Shown here: positions 11,946 through 22,262 of the stretch, in pieces
Position numbering within the stretch: the first letter of the stretch is position 1
Layout: each line of letters begins with the position of its first letter
Origin: Loripinus fragilis
Lineage: Eukaryota > Mollusca > Bivalvia > Lucinida > Lucinidae
Length of the DNA: 64,000 nucleotides
Reading direction: 5' to 3'
NCBI GenBank assembly: GCA_964019695.1
Contig: OZ026525.1
Coordinates: forward strand, 66,836,753-66,900,752
The notes under the pieces: model-generated
Told to the model about the DNA's origin: nothing
Database searches by the model: none
The model's input: only the letters and a program-made list of their open reading frames with translations
Program-made: the position numbers and the translations under genes

Positions 11946-12965
11946 TGATTCGCCTTGTACAATTTTAAATTTAGCGTTGTGTCCAGCCAAAGGTAAAGTT
12001 GGGATGTGCGTCTATCGAAGACTCAGATCAACCTGCGGGTCTGTACATTGTAATCTATGAGCAGCCAAGGGTACAGCGTTTCTTCAGACGGAAAACCGAG
12101 ATTCTGATCAGATGAGCAGACTGATTTGATTCTTCACTGTATACACATGTCAACTTTAATCAAATGCTGAATGCCTGCTTAATTGGTATGTTCAGTCAGG
12201 TCTGTTAGGGCTCGCTTATTGATATCAAGCTCCTCTCAAGACCGTGATTATTTTGCGTGGGTCTGCTTTATACAGATTATGTCAAGACAGGGCCAGGGCA
12301 AAAGATTTTGGTTCTTATCGCATATGCGCAAAATCCTCCTTTAAACGCCTATGTTGACGCAGCCAGCTGGGCTAGAGGTTCAACTTTTATTCTGAGTCTT
12401 CAGCTATATCCACACTTAGTATTTACGAGAAGCGAAGGCTCTGACGAGCTTTCCTACTCGCCGATGCGACAAGTTCTAAAATTTCGCTCGTATGCTTGAT
12501 CATCCGATTAAATTAAGGCCAATGACATTAGCTTTGAGTTCTCTTGAGACATTTTAGATTAAAGATAGAAATTTCAGGATCACTCATGAACACATTTGTT
12601 CTATAAATATTAATTTTCAAAACAAAAAACCCTTGAAATAAATTAAGCACAAAGTAAGCCTTAATCAAAAGCGACATTCGTACCTTCGCATTAGACAATT
12701 TTAGTAAATGAAAATATATTAAGATTCCCCAAAATAGGTCAGGTATAAACGAAGGCCCCCAAGTTGAACTCATAGCCTCCGCATTTGTGGCTTGCGCTCG
12801 ACAGTAATATTGATTTGGATATCCATATCCGGTAAATTATTGCGAACAATTATTCCGCATGACAGGAAGAAACGGAAGTCGGAAGTTAAGCCATTTAATT
12901 AGGTATAAAATCCAGCAGAAAAACGTCCCAAAGTCAAAGCGCCCTAGTAAAAAGGGTGCATCTGA
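11946..12965. other. Unannotated stretch
   Basis: A short region near 12296-12355 (AAAGATTTTGGTTC... then CCTCCTTTAAACGCCTATG) resembles 62665-62740, suggesting another dispersed repeat. Otherwise nothing is recognised. Confidence 0.4.
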
Positions 12966-13084
12966 TTACCCCAGGATACCACAAGACACCCCAGGTTCGT
13001 CCCAGTAAACTCCAAGATGATTACCCAAGGACACCCCAGGATACCCCAGGACATCACAGGCTAGCCCCAGGACACCCCAAGACA
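12966..13084 (+). repeat. Minisatellite, ~10-bp CCCCAGGAYA-type units
   Basis: Degenerate tandem repeats of about 10-20 bp built around ACCCCAGGA / CACCCCAGGATACCCCAGGA / GCCCCAGGACACCCCAAGAC. It is clearly non-random and C/A-strand biased. The ORF that spans it (12956-13321) owes its first 40 codons (Pro/His/Thr-rich) to the repeat and is not considered a gene. Confidence 0.85.
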
Positions 13085-13393
13085 TATTTTTCTATTCATT
13101 TTGTAATGTTAATCATGTTTTCAATAAAAAATAAAAGCTTTTTCATATTGCAGTCCATTGTAACCATCTGGATAACAGTAAGTAAGATTTTATCTTGCTA
13201 TGAATACTTAATATCTATCTATCTCCATATACTGCCTCTCGCCCTCACGGACATTATAGACAGGGACGCGCGTCAAGCAAGAATGCTAGTAGAAATAAGA
13301 ACAGATAAAAGATGTTGGTGAGAAGGATAAAAATGCATTATAGGTTAAAAAGAGTTTTGTGAGATAAAATCAGATTAAAAACAACAAAGAATA

Positions 13394-14277
13394 TCTAGCG
13401 ATAAGGCGTGCAATCTCCCTTAACGAGACGTTCGTTTTATTTTGTTGAAATAACGATTAGAGAAACTAGGCACATTCAACAAATATATATAGACGAGTTG
13501 TCGATGCACCATTGCCCCCAATTTGTATATTTAAAACGGGTTTTCCTTCATGCATGTAATAACTCACTTATTATTGAATGAGAATTTATTTCGGTCATCA
13601 ACTGTGCTTGTTATTCAGTAACATATATGGGAACTAGACCGTTAAACAGGGAACCACGCTATGTACAGTAAAACTATTTATACAGTTGATGTACAATAAA
13701 AACGACCATCTTGCAAAGTGGTCTATTTTTGTCAGATATTTAATGTCTTCTTTCGCTTATACAACCCTCCCCCCCTAGACCCAAGACGCCATTTACATAT
13801 GTTATATATTTGTATAGCGACATTTAATTGTCCGAAGGGCATCTTGGGTCTAGGGGGGGGGGGGGGAAAGCATCTAAAAACAAACTGAAAGACGCCAGTT
13901 TCATCTTTTTAATGACAAACGTCACAATTTTAAGTATATTTCCTACGCATGCGCAGAAGGAATACCGCAAAGTTTTGGAAATGAAGGGCACTTACATCCT
14001 TGATATTTTAGCACTTTTACTTTTTGAAAACCTGCAAAGGATTTACTAAAACTATCGTCTAAATGGCACCCAGTCTAAAGACGTAAAATGAGGGGTGGGA
14101 GTAGAAGGCGCAAGTTTTCACGGCCTTGTAAATGATGGATCGCTTTGAAACCTGTTTTGATGCTTTCTATGCATATCTTACTACCGACACAGTCCAATTT
14201 TAAAAATATTAGGGCAATTTGAAAATTTAGGTTTTGTAATCATGTCAACTAGGGAAAATATACGCCTTATCGCTAGA
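13394..14277. mobile_element. ~0.88 kb TIR element (TCTAGCGATAAGGCG ends); mate of 20821
   Basis: TCTAGCGATAAGGCGT at 13394 is mirrored at the right end (ACGCCTTATCGCTAGA ending at 14277), and weaker inverted similarity continues another 15 bp. The right-hand 240 bp (14035-14277) recurs at 20821-21065 with high identity. No clear target duplication was found. The interior contains the hairpin at 13771-13860. No transposase is visible. Confidence 0.6.
13771..13860. repeat. Inverted repeat with G/C runs
   Basis: CCCCCCCTAGACCCAAGACG at about 13771 is complementary to CATCTTGGGTCTAGGGGGGG ending in a long G-run near 13866. About 40 bp of AT-rich sequence lies between them. It could form a strong hairpin, and the G-run could form other structures. 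It lies inside the TIR element at 13394-14277. Confidence 0.7.
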
Positions 14278-14295
14278 GCTCCTTTGATCTAGGGC

Positions 14296-14790
14296 CTGGA
14301 GCGTTGCAGTTCACTAACTGCCTCCTTGAAATGGTCAATAGTTGGTAGACATACAACATGTTGGAACAAAGCATTCCATTGGAAATAGCCAGTGGATAAA
14401 ATGAGTACTTGTAAAAAACTTTAGATTTGTGAATCTGGGTAAAGGTCATTTAGTGGCAGTGCCGGGATAATCTATTGGGTTGTTGAAAATAAACTGGCAG
14501 AGGCACTGACACAAGACCATACACATCTTGTAAAATAAGCATAGACGCGCATCTGTCCGTTTCTGTTTAAGTGTCCGCCATCCTAAGCTTTCAAGCATTG
14601 CTGTCACACTAGATCTGTACTCGTAATGACTGGTTGTCCACCTGGCAGCCATGCGTTTGACTTTTTCACGCTGGATTTTTTTGTTGTTTTGTATGAGGGT
14701 CCCAGATGGGGGCAGCATATTCCAGCTGAGGGCGTACAAGTGTGTTGTAGTCAGTCTCTCTGAGGTTGTATATCCAGTGCATATGATAGG
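14296..14790 (-). pseudogene. LINE (non-LTR) reverse transcriptase C-terminal fragment
   Basis: On the minus strand the 3' part of a LINE ORF2 can be read in at least two frames. First comes TLVRPQLEYAAPIWDPHT, then after a frameshift EYRSSVTAMLESLGWRTL with RTDARLCLFYKM. A further fragment, WNALFQHVV...LPTIDHFKEAVSEL, is close to the end. This order matches the post-catalytic thumb/C-terminal region of Jockey/CR1/L2-type reverse transcriptases. The catalytic YADD region is absent, so this is a 5'-truncated dead copy. It ends next to the TIR element at 13394-14277. The 97-codon frame 14446-14739 is part of it. Confidence 0.8.
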
Positions 14791-14952
14791 CTAATATGAC
14801 AAAATGATAAAGACGAACACAATACAATGTTTATTTTTTGTTTCGACGGACTTACTATAATTTTATGGTGTATACTTTTGTTTCGCACTAAAGTTTCTAA
14901 ACACCCAGTCAATCAAGTTGTTAGTGTCATTACTGATTTTCGGATCCAAAAG

Positions 14953-15262
14953 TGAGTGAGTATGGTCAGGGAATACCACAATCACATGGTAGACCAACTC
15001 ATGGCACGTGAGGAAGAGCCACAAAAAATAACATTAACCAGACATCTGTAAGACAGTAAAAGTAAAGCTTTTTTCTTCCTCATCAAGTTGATTGCAAAAC
15101 TAGAATGGACACAAATAATGCATAACAAAACAAAGACAAACACAGAACTCCCACAAACAGTGGATATAACCACCGCCTTAGTAGCCTGAGTCACTGGTGG
15201 CTTAAATGCTTATACTGGTACCAAATCTTCGCCCTAGATTCTGCTGTTGTTGAATCACAAAA
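14953..15262 (-). repeat. Family B SINE-like repeat, copy 1
   Basis: Near-complete inverted copy. GTGAGTGAGTATGGTCAGGG (tail end) is followed by CACAATCACA, CACGTGAGGAAGAGCCACA, ACCACCGCCTTAG and finally CTAGATTCTGCTGTTGTTGA. The minus-strand frame 14982-15194 is a translation of the repeat, not a gene. Confidence 0.8.
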
Positions 15263-15364
15263 GATATTTAGCTCACATGGAGGCGTCCAGTCAGGCGCGC
15301 GCAAGCAAAACAACACTGGCTTAACAACAGAAGGCTGGTTCAACTCTGAGGTGATTTAACTGTA

Positions 15365-16113
15365 GAGCTCAAGCAAATTTTTGTTCATCATAAAATCAGT
15401 TGCTAGATCTAATCATCAGGGCAATGCCCTAAATTTTGGCACCGATACAGGGTATCAATGTACAGCAATTGCTCTTGCAGCACTGATTATCTCATCGTTG
15501 TTTACAGTTTCCGAGCTGGGGAACACAAGATATTGATCAGATGGCATTGTATGGCGATTCGCTTTACTCGAAAACTAAACATGACAGGTATCGAGAAAAT
15601 CAGTTTTTTACAGCATCAGATCTCCCTTGATTTGCAAACTACATGGGGCTGTCATTGCGCATTCAGTATTAATTTGATACGACATATGGTGTCTCCAGAA
15701 AAAGCATATATGATTCTGAGTTTTTGGCTGAATCATTACAGGAGGGAGTTCAATCTGGTGTTATTGTGTCCTATTTGCTTTTGCTTACACTGGATGATAT
15801 GACTGTGGCACTTATTTATAATCTATGTGCATGTGGAACATACTCTTTATTTGATTCAGATTTAATGGATGTTACAGGGAATCCAACATCAGAAGGAGCA
15901 GCTGTGCTGCTTACAGTTGATTGCATTGAAGACTTGAGTCAATATTTGATGAGGCTGTATCCAAATATATTGTTTAATATTACACCGGTCATCTTTAGTT
16001 GTGCCAAATAGTGCCAGTACACCATCTACAGACATTAACAGTTCTGGGACAGAAAATAAAAATCTACAAAATTTGTTGGAATATATAAAAAAACATATGA
16101 AAGTTAAAAAAGA
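15365..16113 (+). pseudogene. Cysteine-peptidase-like domain fragment (C76/OTU-like), frameshifted
   Basis: Three overlapping frames add up to a recognisable domain. The first carries SNHQGN... and GYQCTAIALAAL (about 15400-15500), where the Cys of GYQC would be the nucleophile. A shift then leads to DIDQMALYGDSLYSK and FFTASDLP plus an in-frame stop (about 15530-15635). The third runs LAESLQEGVQSG...TYSLFDSDLMDVTG...GAAVLL (about 15700-16008). A Ser/Thr-rich tail (VPNSASTPSTDI) follows in yet another frame until a family A copy interrupts it. The HQG / G.QC / D.GD.LY / LFDS order matches, from memory, a C76 tegument-peptidase/OTU-like domain common in mollusc mobile-element proteins. Those have His after LFDS; here it is Asp. 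At least two frameshifts and a stop make it a pseudogene. Confidence 0.6.
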
Positions 16114-16335
16114 AGGCAACGATTAGGAATCAATACAATCAAGCATTACGCATGATCCAGGATGCCGCACGGGAAAGTGACAAAAAAAAACAATAAAACA
16201 TCACTAACAAGAGAGCCAAGAGGTCAGCCCTTTCCTAGCAGGTGACCACAAGGCTGCATGAACAGACATGAAAGCATGATAAACACGGGACATAAATAAC
16301 AAAACTGATCCACAAAAGAAGTACCACCTTGCACA
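16111..16335 (-). repeat. Family A SINE-like repeat, copy 3
   Basis: Diverged, 5'-truncated copy: ATTAGGAATCAATACAATCA, GAGCCAAGAGGTCAGCCCTT, CAGGTGACCACAAGG, ending at GAAGTACCACCTTG. It begins just where the reading frame of the peptidase-like fragment stops, so it probably landed in that sequence. The tail repeats are not preserved. Confidence 0.7.
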
Positions 16336-17809
16336 TTGATAAGTCTGTTTCACGAGCAGTGGATTTTGACGTGGCTAGTGACTGTGAAACATACTTTTGC
16401 CAAGCTATACCAAACAATTACACATACGCCTCTACCACAAACTTTGGCCAATGCATTAAGAACAATCACACATATGTGTCTGTATCCCTCAAGACTGAAA
16501 TATATTCGAATTACCTGTCAAACTGCAAATTGTAATTCAATGGCATCACACACATTTCAACGAGAATTCCACATGTTGTTAGCAGCTAAAAAAAACTTAT
16601 AATCCCATCATGCACTAAGTCACTAATAACAAAAAACAGAGCAAAATTGTTCAATTTAGTTTAAACAATAACTATTTCGAAAATACAAAGCATGTTTCAA
16701 CAGCACAATGCGTATCAACTACTGGCCTCTCATAGAGTAAATTAGACATCAGATGTCTTAGAGCTGGAAGCTTTTGATTTCGGTATATAAATGTGATTAT
16801 GAAATAGGATTATCAAGTGTGAAATGTGAATGTTTAAGTCAGCTCTGAGCTTTCTTGGCAAATAGCTGTATTACGCTAACTGGTGTAAATAATGTTGAAC
16901 GAAGTCGACATTTTTTAGACTATTTTTATGACTGTCCTAGGTGGCTGCCGAATCATACACTAACAAGAAGATCTTTTTCATGAGTAGTCTTTATAAGAAT
17001 GTATTGAATGAGCTTCGATTTCTGAATTTATTTACTTACCGTCTTAATGAAATTGTCTGCCATCGATCTTTAAACATACCTCATTAAGCAAATGAATACA
17101 AAGCAAGCAAATGATATGATTTTACTGCAAATTAGTTTCCCAGACATTTGTTTGATCGACAAGAAACTATCTTTATGACTGTCTTATCAGGTAGTTTATG
17201 ATCGCGTGTTGGCAAGAATGAACTCAGAGATGTTGTCAAAGGCTCAGACAATTACACAACGGACGATCGTAAATTAGTGAGAAGGAAGTTGCATTTGTAC
17301 ACAGTTGCATCTCTCAATTTGTAGAGATTAAGCCAGGTCAGTCGAAAATGTTTTTTCTTGCATGGCATTATTTCACTCCCAGACGCAACGCCATGTGATT
17401 ATTAAACGTAGCTATCGCTATCACCAACTTCGTAAAGTATTTCGAAACTTTACTGAGGTCACTAAGAGTCGTTCAATATAATGCTGGTTTGAAAACTCTT
17501 AATAGTACGTTACACAAACGTATTATACACGTAACTCAACATTGTCACAATTTACTTTCCCCACCGAGAAGTTTGGACGCTAGACTTGACCTGAGAAATA
17601 TATGGGTAATGCAACTCTGATCTGGCAGTTGGCCTTATTCCACAGGTGCCACCAGGTGTAAAATGGACAAACAGCCAACAAACACTGTCACTATAAAAAC
17701 ATGCGCACCTACCAAGGGTGGTTTATTATTCATATAGGCTACTTTTACTTGTATCACAAATAGCAGGGTCTGTACTTTGAAGTAGAAATTCATAGTATAT
17801 CTAAAGCGT
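16336..17809. other. Unannotated stretch
   Basis: The first 200 bp contain a frame (16329-16535) rich in Thr/Asn/Cys with no recognised motif. It might be the continuation of the peptidase-like pseudogene, but nothing supports that. TATTTCACTCCCAGACGCAA at about 17368 recurs near 21475 and 63548, marking another dispersed repeat. No RNA genes were recognised. Confidence 0.35.
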
Positions 17810-17811
17810 TA

Positions 17812-18364
17812 TTACTTGACTTTTTGCTTACTGTAAAGGCGGTAAATTTAATATTCATATTCGGGCGTGGTTCGGCTGTTTCATCTGCGAAACAAGAGAA
17901 ATCAGGTTTTATGTATAATTTGGTAAAGAGCAAATAGGATGTTTGAGCCGCGCGAACGTGCATGCATTTTATGAAAATCCTAAACGTATACAAACTGAAC
18001 TCACATTCATTAACACTTAAAGCGCATAATCTCACAAAATGTTTGTTTTTTTTTTTGGATAAAATATTTGAAGCCGCATAGACAAACACTGTGGAACCAG
18101 ATCAGACTGCTCCTGTAGGAGCAGTCTGATCTGGGTCAACAATGTTTGCCTCCCTGCTTATGTTATATAGACATTTTCAGATGCAGTTATTTTGCTGGTG
18201 TTTTAAGGACTAAATAATGACTGAGGTTGTGGCACAAGATGATACAATTATACTTTTGAATAAAACCACGCCTCCTTTTCAGCTTTTACCTATGCCTAAG
18301 ACTGACTAGTCCTTATTACGCATTCACGAGGTGCCGCCTTTACAGTAAGCGAAAAGTCAAGTAA
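17812..18364. mobile_element. Family D MITE, copy 1 (553 bp, TA duplication)
   Basis: TTACTTGACTTTTTGCTTAC at the left is mirrored by GTAAGCGAAAAGTCAAGTAA at the right, giving a terminal inverted repeat of about 30 bp including CTGTAAAGGCGG. TA lies on both sides (17810-17811 and 18365-18366). The interior carries a near-perfect hairpin at 18097-18134. The copy at 19252-19786 is homologous along its length. Non-coding; the 99-codon minus-strand frame inside is not a gene. Confidence 0.85.
18097..18134. repeat. 38-nt palindrome inside family D MITE
   Basis: CCAGATCAGACTGCTCCT, a 2-nt centre, then AGGAGCAGTCTGATCTGG. The 18-bp stem is perfect. The equivalent hairpin in the second copy is at 19531-19576. 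Confidence 0.9.
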
Positions 18365-18402
18365 TACACCAACGTATTGTACACATGACTCCTCATCACA
18401 TC

Positions 18403-19020
18403 GTCAGACTGTCATTTCTACGGCTGGGATTCTGTTGTTTTTACTTCTTTGTTCACACACTGGTAAATGTATACGTCGATTTGGTGGTATTTACGCGTAT
18501 AGTACCTTAAAGACCGGAAGTGGTAGATATTGGCCTTAATACTATGTAGAAAATACATGCCATATGCCTAAAGGACTATAGAATTAGATCATTTTTATGT
18601 ATTCGGCATGCAGATGGCGATTTATGTAAGCATTTAGGAATAGATTCGAGTACCGATCTGAATGATCGGTGCTCGAATCTATTCATAAATGCTTACATAA
18701 ATCGCCATGCACATACTGACTGCTTAAAAATGATCTTATTCTATAGTCCTTTAGGCATGTGGCATGTTTTTTTTTTACATAGTATCAACACCAATATCTA
18801 CCACTTCCGGTCTATGAAGTACCGGCAATACGCGTAAATACCACCAAATCGACGTATACATTTACCAGTGTGGTTCATTGCTGTTGCCATTGTGTTTGTG
18901 CGTTGAGGGAGAGAGTTCAAGTGTAGTACTGCTTATATGATAGAGATCTTTGTGTTCTTTCTAGTTTTGCAATCATTTCACCGAGGAAGAGTCACTCGGT
19001 TACGTTGCTTTAATTATACA
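18403..19020 (+). repeat. Family B SINE-like repeat, copy 2, split by a palindrome
   Basis: Left part: TCTACGGCTGGGATTCTGTT and neighbours up to 18455. Right part: TTGCTGTTGCCATTGTGTTT onward, then TTCTAGTTTTGCAATCATTT and GAGGAAGAG, running to about 19020 where similarity fades. The two halves join smoothly when the palindrome at 18456-18872 and one copy of GTTCA are removed. The whole lies between two family D MITEs. Confidence 0.75.
18456..18872. mobile_element. Family E 417-bp near-perfect palindromic element with 5-bp duplication
   Basis: The two ~205-bp arms are inverted copies of each other from CACACTGGTAAATGTATACG at the left to its complement ending in CCAGTGTG at 18872. The centre is near 18665. 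GTTCA occurs immediately outside both ends (18451-18455 and 18873-18877). Because the host is a family B copy, the uninterrupted sequence can be inferred, which supports a genuine 5-bp target duplication. No coding sequence. A single arm of the same element is at 46939-47149. 5-bp duplications with CAC-starting ends are seen in Transib/RAG-like elements, but the remaining end sequence does not clearly match, so no superfamily is assigned. Confidence 0.85.
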
Positions 19021-19251
19021 TGCAAGAGCATAGGCATGGTAACCAAGCATCGCATAATGTTTACATTTGGTTGTTATTGATAGGGGCGTGTTTGTCCTAT
19101 TGCAACCAAAGCATGGTCCGATATTAAACTTTAATCGTTTTAATTGCTTACATTTTTTGGAGTCGATCTCACTTTCTTCGCGTTTCGATGACATCAAACG
19201 TATCTTAATCTTGAGATTATTGATGAAGTTCGAACTGCAATCGTTTCAGTA

Positions 19252-19786
19252 TTACTTGACTTTTCGCTTACTGTAAGGGCGGCAACTTTAATATTCATAT
19301 CTGGGTGTGGTTCGGCTATTTCATCTGCTCAGGAAGGGAAATTAGGTTTTATTTATAATTTGGTAAAGAGTTAATAAGCTTTTTGAGCCGCGCAAACGTG
19401 CGTGCATTTCATGAAAAGCCTAACCGTATACACATTGAACTCACATTTATTAACCCTTAAAGCGCATAATCACAAAATGTATGTTTTTGTCGTCCACTAA
19501 ACTATTTGAAGCCTCATAGATAAACAATGTGGACCCATATCAGACTGCTCCTGTGGGAGCAGTCTGATCTGGGTCCGCAATGTTTGCCTCCGTGCCTATG
19601 TTAAATATACATTTTCAGATGCAGTTATTTTGCTGGCTTTTTAAGTACTAAATAATGGCTGAGGTTGCGGCACAAGATGATACAGTTACTTTTGAATAAA
19701 ACCACGCATTCTTTTCAGCTTTTACCTATGCCTAAGGTTGACTAGTCCTAAATACGCCTCTTTACAGTAAGCGAAACGTCGAGTAA
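19252..19786. mobile_element. Family D MITE, copy 2 (535 bp, TA duplication)
   Basis: Same inverted ends as copy 1 (TTACTTGACTTTTCGCTTAC and the complement ending CGAGTAA) with TA at 19250-19251 and 19787-19788. It is collinear with copy 1 including the central hairpin (19531-19576), with several small indels near the right end. It is in the same orientation as copy 1, 0.9 kb away. Confidence 0.85.
19531..19576. repeat. 46-nt palindrome inside family D MITE, copy 2
   Basis: GGACCCATATCAGACTGCTC ... GAGCAGTCTGATCTGGGTCC: a 22-bp stem with one internal mismatch and a very small loop. It is equivalent to 18097-18134 in copy 1, where the outer pairs are weaker. Confidence 0.85.
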
Positions 19787-19788
19787 TA

Positions 19789-20512
19789 GCTTATAATTAT
19801 TCCCGATGTCCCCATTCCTGTGCTTCACAACCAATCAGTTTGCACAGACAATCATTTTTTGCCAACTTAATCACATATTTTGTCAATATTTGAAATATCT
19901 ATTAAGTAAATCATTAAGTAAGTCCGTGAAGTGGTCAATGCGACCATTTCCAAAGTCGCAGTCATGAAATTGGAGGAGAAAATTATAAGAAGGTCAAAGC
20001 TGCGCTCGTTCCCATTTAATTCCTTTATAATTGTAATATATGATATAACCTATACAAAACTGTCTCTTATAGAAGGTTTCGAAATATAGCAGCAGATAAG
20101 GAAATATAAGACTTCAATGGAAACCAGTTTTATTCCACTGAGACCAAGGCTAATACAAGCCTAAAGGTGAGCAAAACATGTATAAAACTAATTTAAGTAA
20201 GTAATGAGGAATTGTCTTAAGGCAAACAATCAATGTTATTCAGCAAGAATCGATTCCAGTCATAACAAACATTGACTTAAGGCAAATTCCAAGAATTGTT
20301 ATTACTGTTCAGAATATTTTTCCGTTTTCAATTTGTAAACGGAAAGATTTGCGTCGAGGAGCAAAATTAATTGGACAGTCGAAAGAGCGCTTCATAATGA
20401 ACAGTTACTTCATTCTGATATCTAAGTATACATTGTTCATGTACAAGGTTTACAACTATGGTCTCATAGTCGATATAAATGTCTTGCATGATCATGTTAA
20501 TAAACTTTCATG
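19789..20512. other. Unannotated stretch
   Basis: A direct repeat of TTAAGGCAAA occurs near 20217 and 20277. No gene or known repeat recognised. Confidence 0.35.
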
Positions 20513-20686
20513 GGCGGATCCAGAGGGAGGGAGACAGGAGGTTCAGACCCCCTCTGGAAAATTCAAGTCGCTATAGGTGTCCTTAAAATTCTGGCATGGA
20601 GATCCCTGAAATACGTTGATGACTAAAACGCGTTGTCAGGACCCAAAACCCCGCCCCCAACCCCGACGGAATTTTCTGGATCCGCG
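20513..20686. mobile_element. ~170-bp short TIR element, GGCGGATCCAG ends
   Basis: GGCGGATCCAGAGGGAGG at 20513 faces TTCTGGATCCGCG at 20686. The interior is C/G-rich (ACCCCCTCTGGAAAA, CCCCGCCCCCAACCCCGACG). GGCGGATCCAG ends are reminiscent of short hAT-type elements. I could not find a convincing 8-bp duplication (TTTCATG versus TATTCAC). Non-coding. Confidence 0.5.
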
Positions 20687-20820
20687 TATTCACACCGGGT
20701 AGGCGGCAATCGAAAACGTTAATATAAGCGACGAACGTAGATCAAAAATCGTTCGAAACAGAGTCTTCGATTGCAATTTGTCACCCGACTGGCGACAAAT
20801 GGCAATCGAAAACACTGTTG

Positions 20821-21065
20821 CAAAGGATTTACTGAAACTCTCGTCTAAACGGCACCCAGTCTTAAGACGTAAAATGAGGGGTGGGAGTAGAAGGCGCAAG
20901 TTTTAACGGTTTTGTAAATGATGAATCGCTTTGAAACCTATTTTGATGCTTTCTATGTAAATTTTACTACAGGAACAGACCAATTTTAAAAACATTAGGG
21001 CAATTTCAAAATTTAGGTTTTGCAATCATGTCAACTAGGGAAAATATACGCCTTATCGCTAGAAC
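20821..21065. repeat. Right-hand 245 bp of the TCTAGCGATAAGGCG element, copy 2
   Basis: Nearly identical over ~245 bp to 14035-14277, from CAAAGGATTTACTGAAACTC through AATGAGGGGTGGGAGTAGAA to ACGCCTTATCGCTAG. The left end is missing; instead an inverted GCAATCGAAAAC pair (about 20707 and 20813) lies upstream. Confidence 0.8.
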
Positions 21066-21329
21066 TCCTTCAAGACTTTCATGAATTTTTACAACAGTTT
21101 TGGTTTGTTTTATTTGCTTATTTATCTTTGTTTGAATAAACAAACTGTAAAAACAGTTTTATGATAACATTTTATATTCCCCATTAAGAAAATTAATATA
21201 CATTTGAAAATGCAAAATACTACCTTAAAATTGTTTGAAAACAGTTGCTAAAACTTGTGAGAAAGTCCTTAGATTGAAGGTCGAACATGTCTTTAACAAC
21301 AAAAGTGAAAGTAGCATATAACAAAACAG

Positions 21330-21465
21330 TTATTGACTTCGATTTTGGTAGACATTAGGATTTATCTACCCTTTATAGTGATATTCACCTCGGTCTAGCG
21401 GCCTCGGTGAATTATCACTTTTTCGGGTAGATAAATCCTTATGTCTACCTCATTGAAGTCAATAA
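21330..21465. repeat. 136-bp palindrome
   Basis: TTATTGACTTC...GGTAGACATTAGGATTTATCTACC on the left pairs with GGTAGATAAATCCTTATGTCTACC...GAAGTCAATAA on the right. The centre is TCACCTCGGTCTAGCGGCCTCGGTGA. It would form a long hairpin. It is followed by ATATCACTCCCAGACGAGAC, a sequence seen again near 17368 and 63548. Confidence 0.85.
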
Positions 21466-21776
21466 TTGTATAATATCACTCCCAGACGAGACGCCATATG
21501 GTAAACTTTGCCCGCATCTATGATTTTTGTACGAGCATGCGAGCAGCAAATGCTCCGGCCGGAGTGTGCGTTCGTGCTGGCTCTTATGAGCCTTAAAGTT
21601 AGCTGCAGCGTCAAATATCTTAACTGCTTGTATTGGCCCACGTGACTCTTACCATGATGTCTTGGTTGCAACAATGATGAAGTATACCGACATGCGCCGA
21701 TCCAGAAGGTTTTGCCAGAGGGGGTCGAACTCTGAAAACTTGAGTGTGAGGGTGGGATAGGACAAAGGATCACCAA

Positions 21777-21838
21777 TTGGCATCATGAGACTAGCCTAGT
21801 GATGACAAACGGTGATCGCGAGGGACGGATTTTTCTAG
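21777..21838 (+). repeat. ~60-bp dispersed repeat (mate at 40899)
   Basis: GGCATCATGAGACTAGCCTAGTGATGACA followed by ACGGTGATCGCGAGGGACGG and ATTTTTCTA recurs at 40899-40960 with few differences. The 124-codon minus-strand frame 21783-22157 begins downstream and ends in this repeat; it has no recognised motif and is not called. Confidence 0.65.
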
Positions 21839-22262
21839 GAAAAACATGAAAAAGACTACCAGAAAACCCTGATATACGCTGAGATGCGACTGGTGAAGTC
21901 ATTTTAACATTACAATGACGGCACGGATCAACGTGCGGCCGACGTATGGCTGTTCCTATTTTTATCTCTCCCATGGGCTGTGACTTTCCCACAGGTATGT
22001 GAGATAAAAATAATTCATCATTGGTGTTCATTGGGGACAGGAAAATCCCAAACCAAGTCCACACCGTTGCAGTGGGAAGCGAGACTTGCCAAATTTCCCA
22101 CTGAACGGGGGACCCGAGTGTTGAAATTTTATCAAACCACTGAACAGCAATGATCAATTATTTTTCTCATATACCAATTCTACATTTAGCCACGTCCTGT
22201 ATAATATTTGTTGGTGAAGTCACTGGGCTATATTTTATTAGAGTCTTTTTCCATGATCATAC

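Noticed and set aside
12956..13321. 121-codon ORF as a gene
   Set aside because: The first third is the CCCCAGGAYA minisatellite and the rest has no recognised motif.
13852..13868. G-run as a telomeric or G-quadruplex functional element
   Set aside because: It is a single homopolymer run without spaced G-tracts, and is probably the slipped end of a hairpin arm.
16329..16535. Continuation of the peptidase-like protein after the family A insertion
   Set aside because: The Thr/Asn-rich frame has no recognisable link to the upstream domain.
21783..22157. 124-codon minus-strand ORF as a gene
   Set aside because: No recognised motif, and its 3' end lies in a dispersed repeat also found at 40899. 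Evidence is too weak either way.
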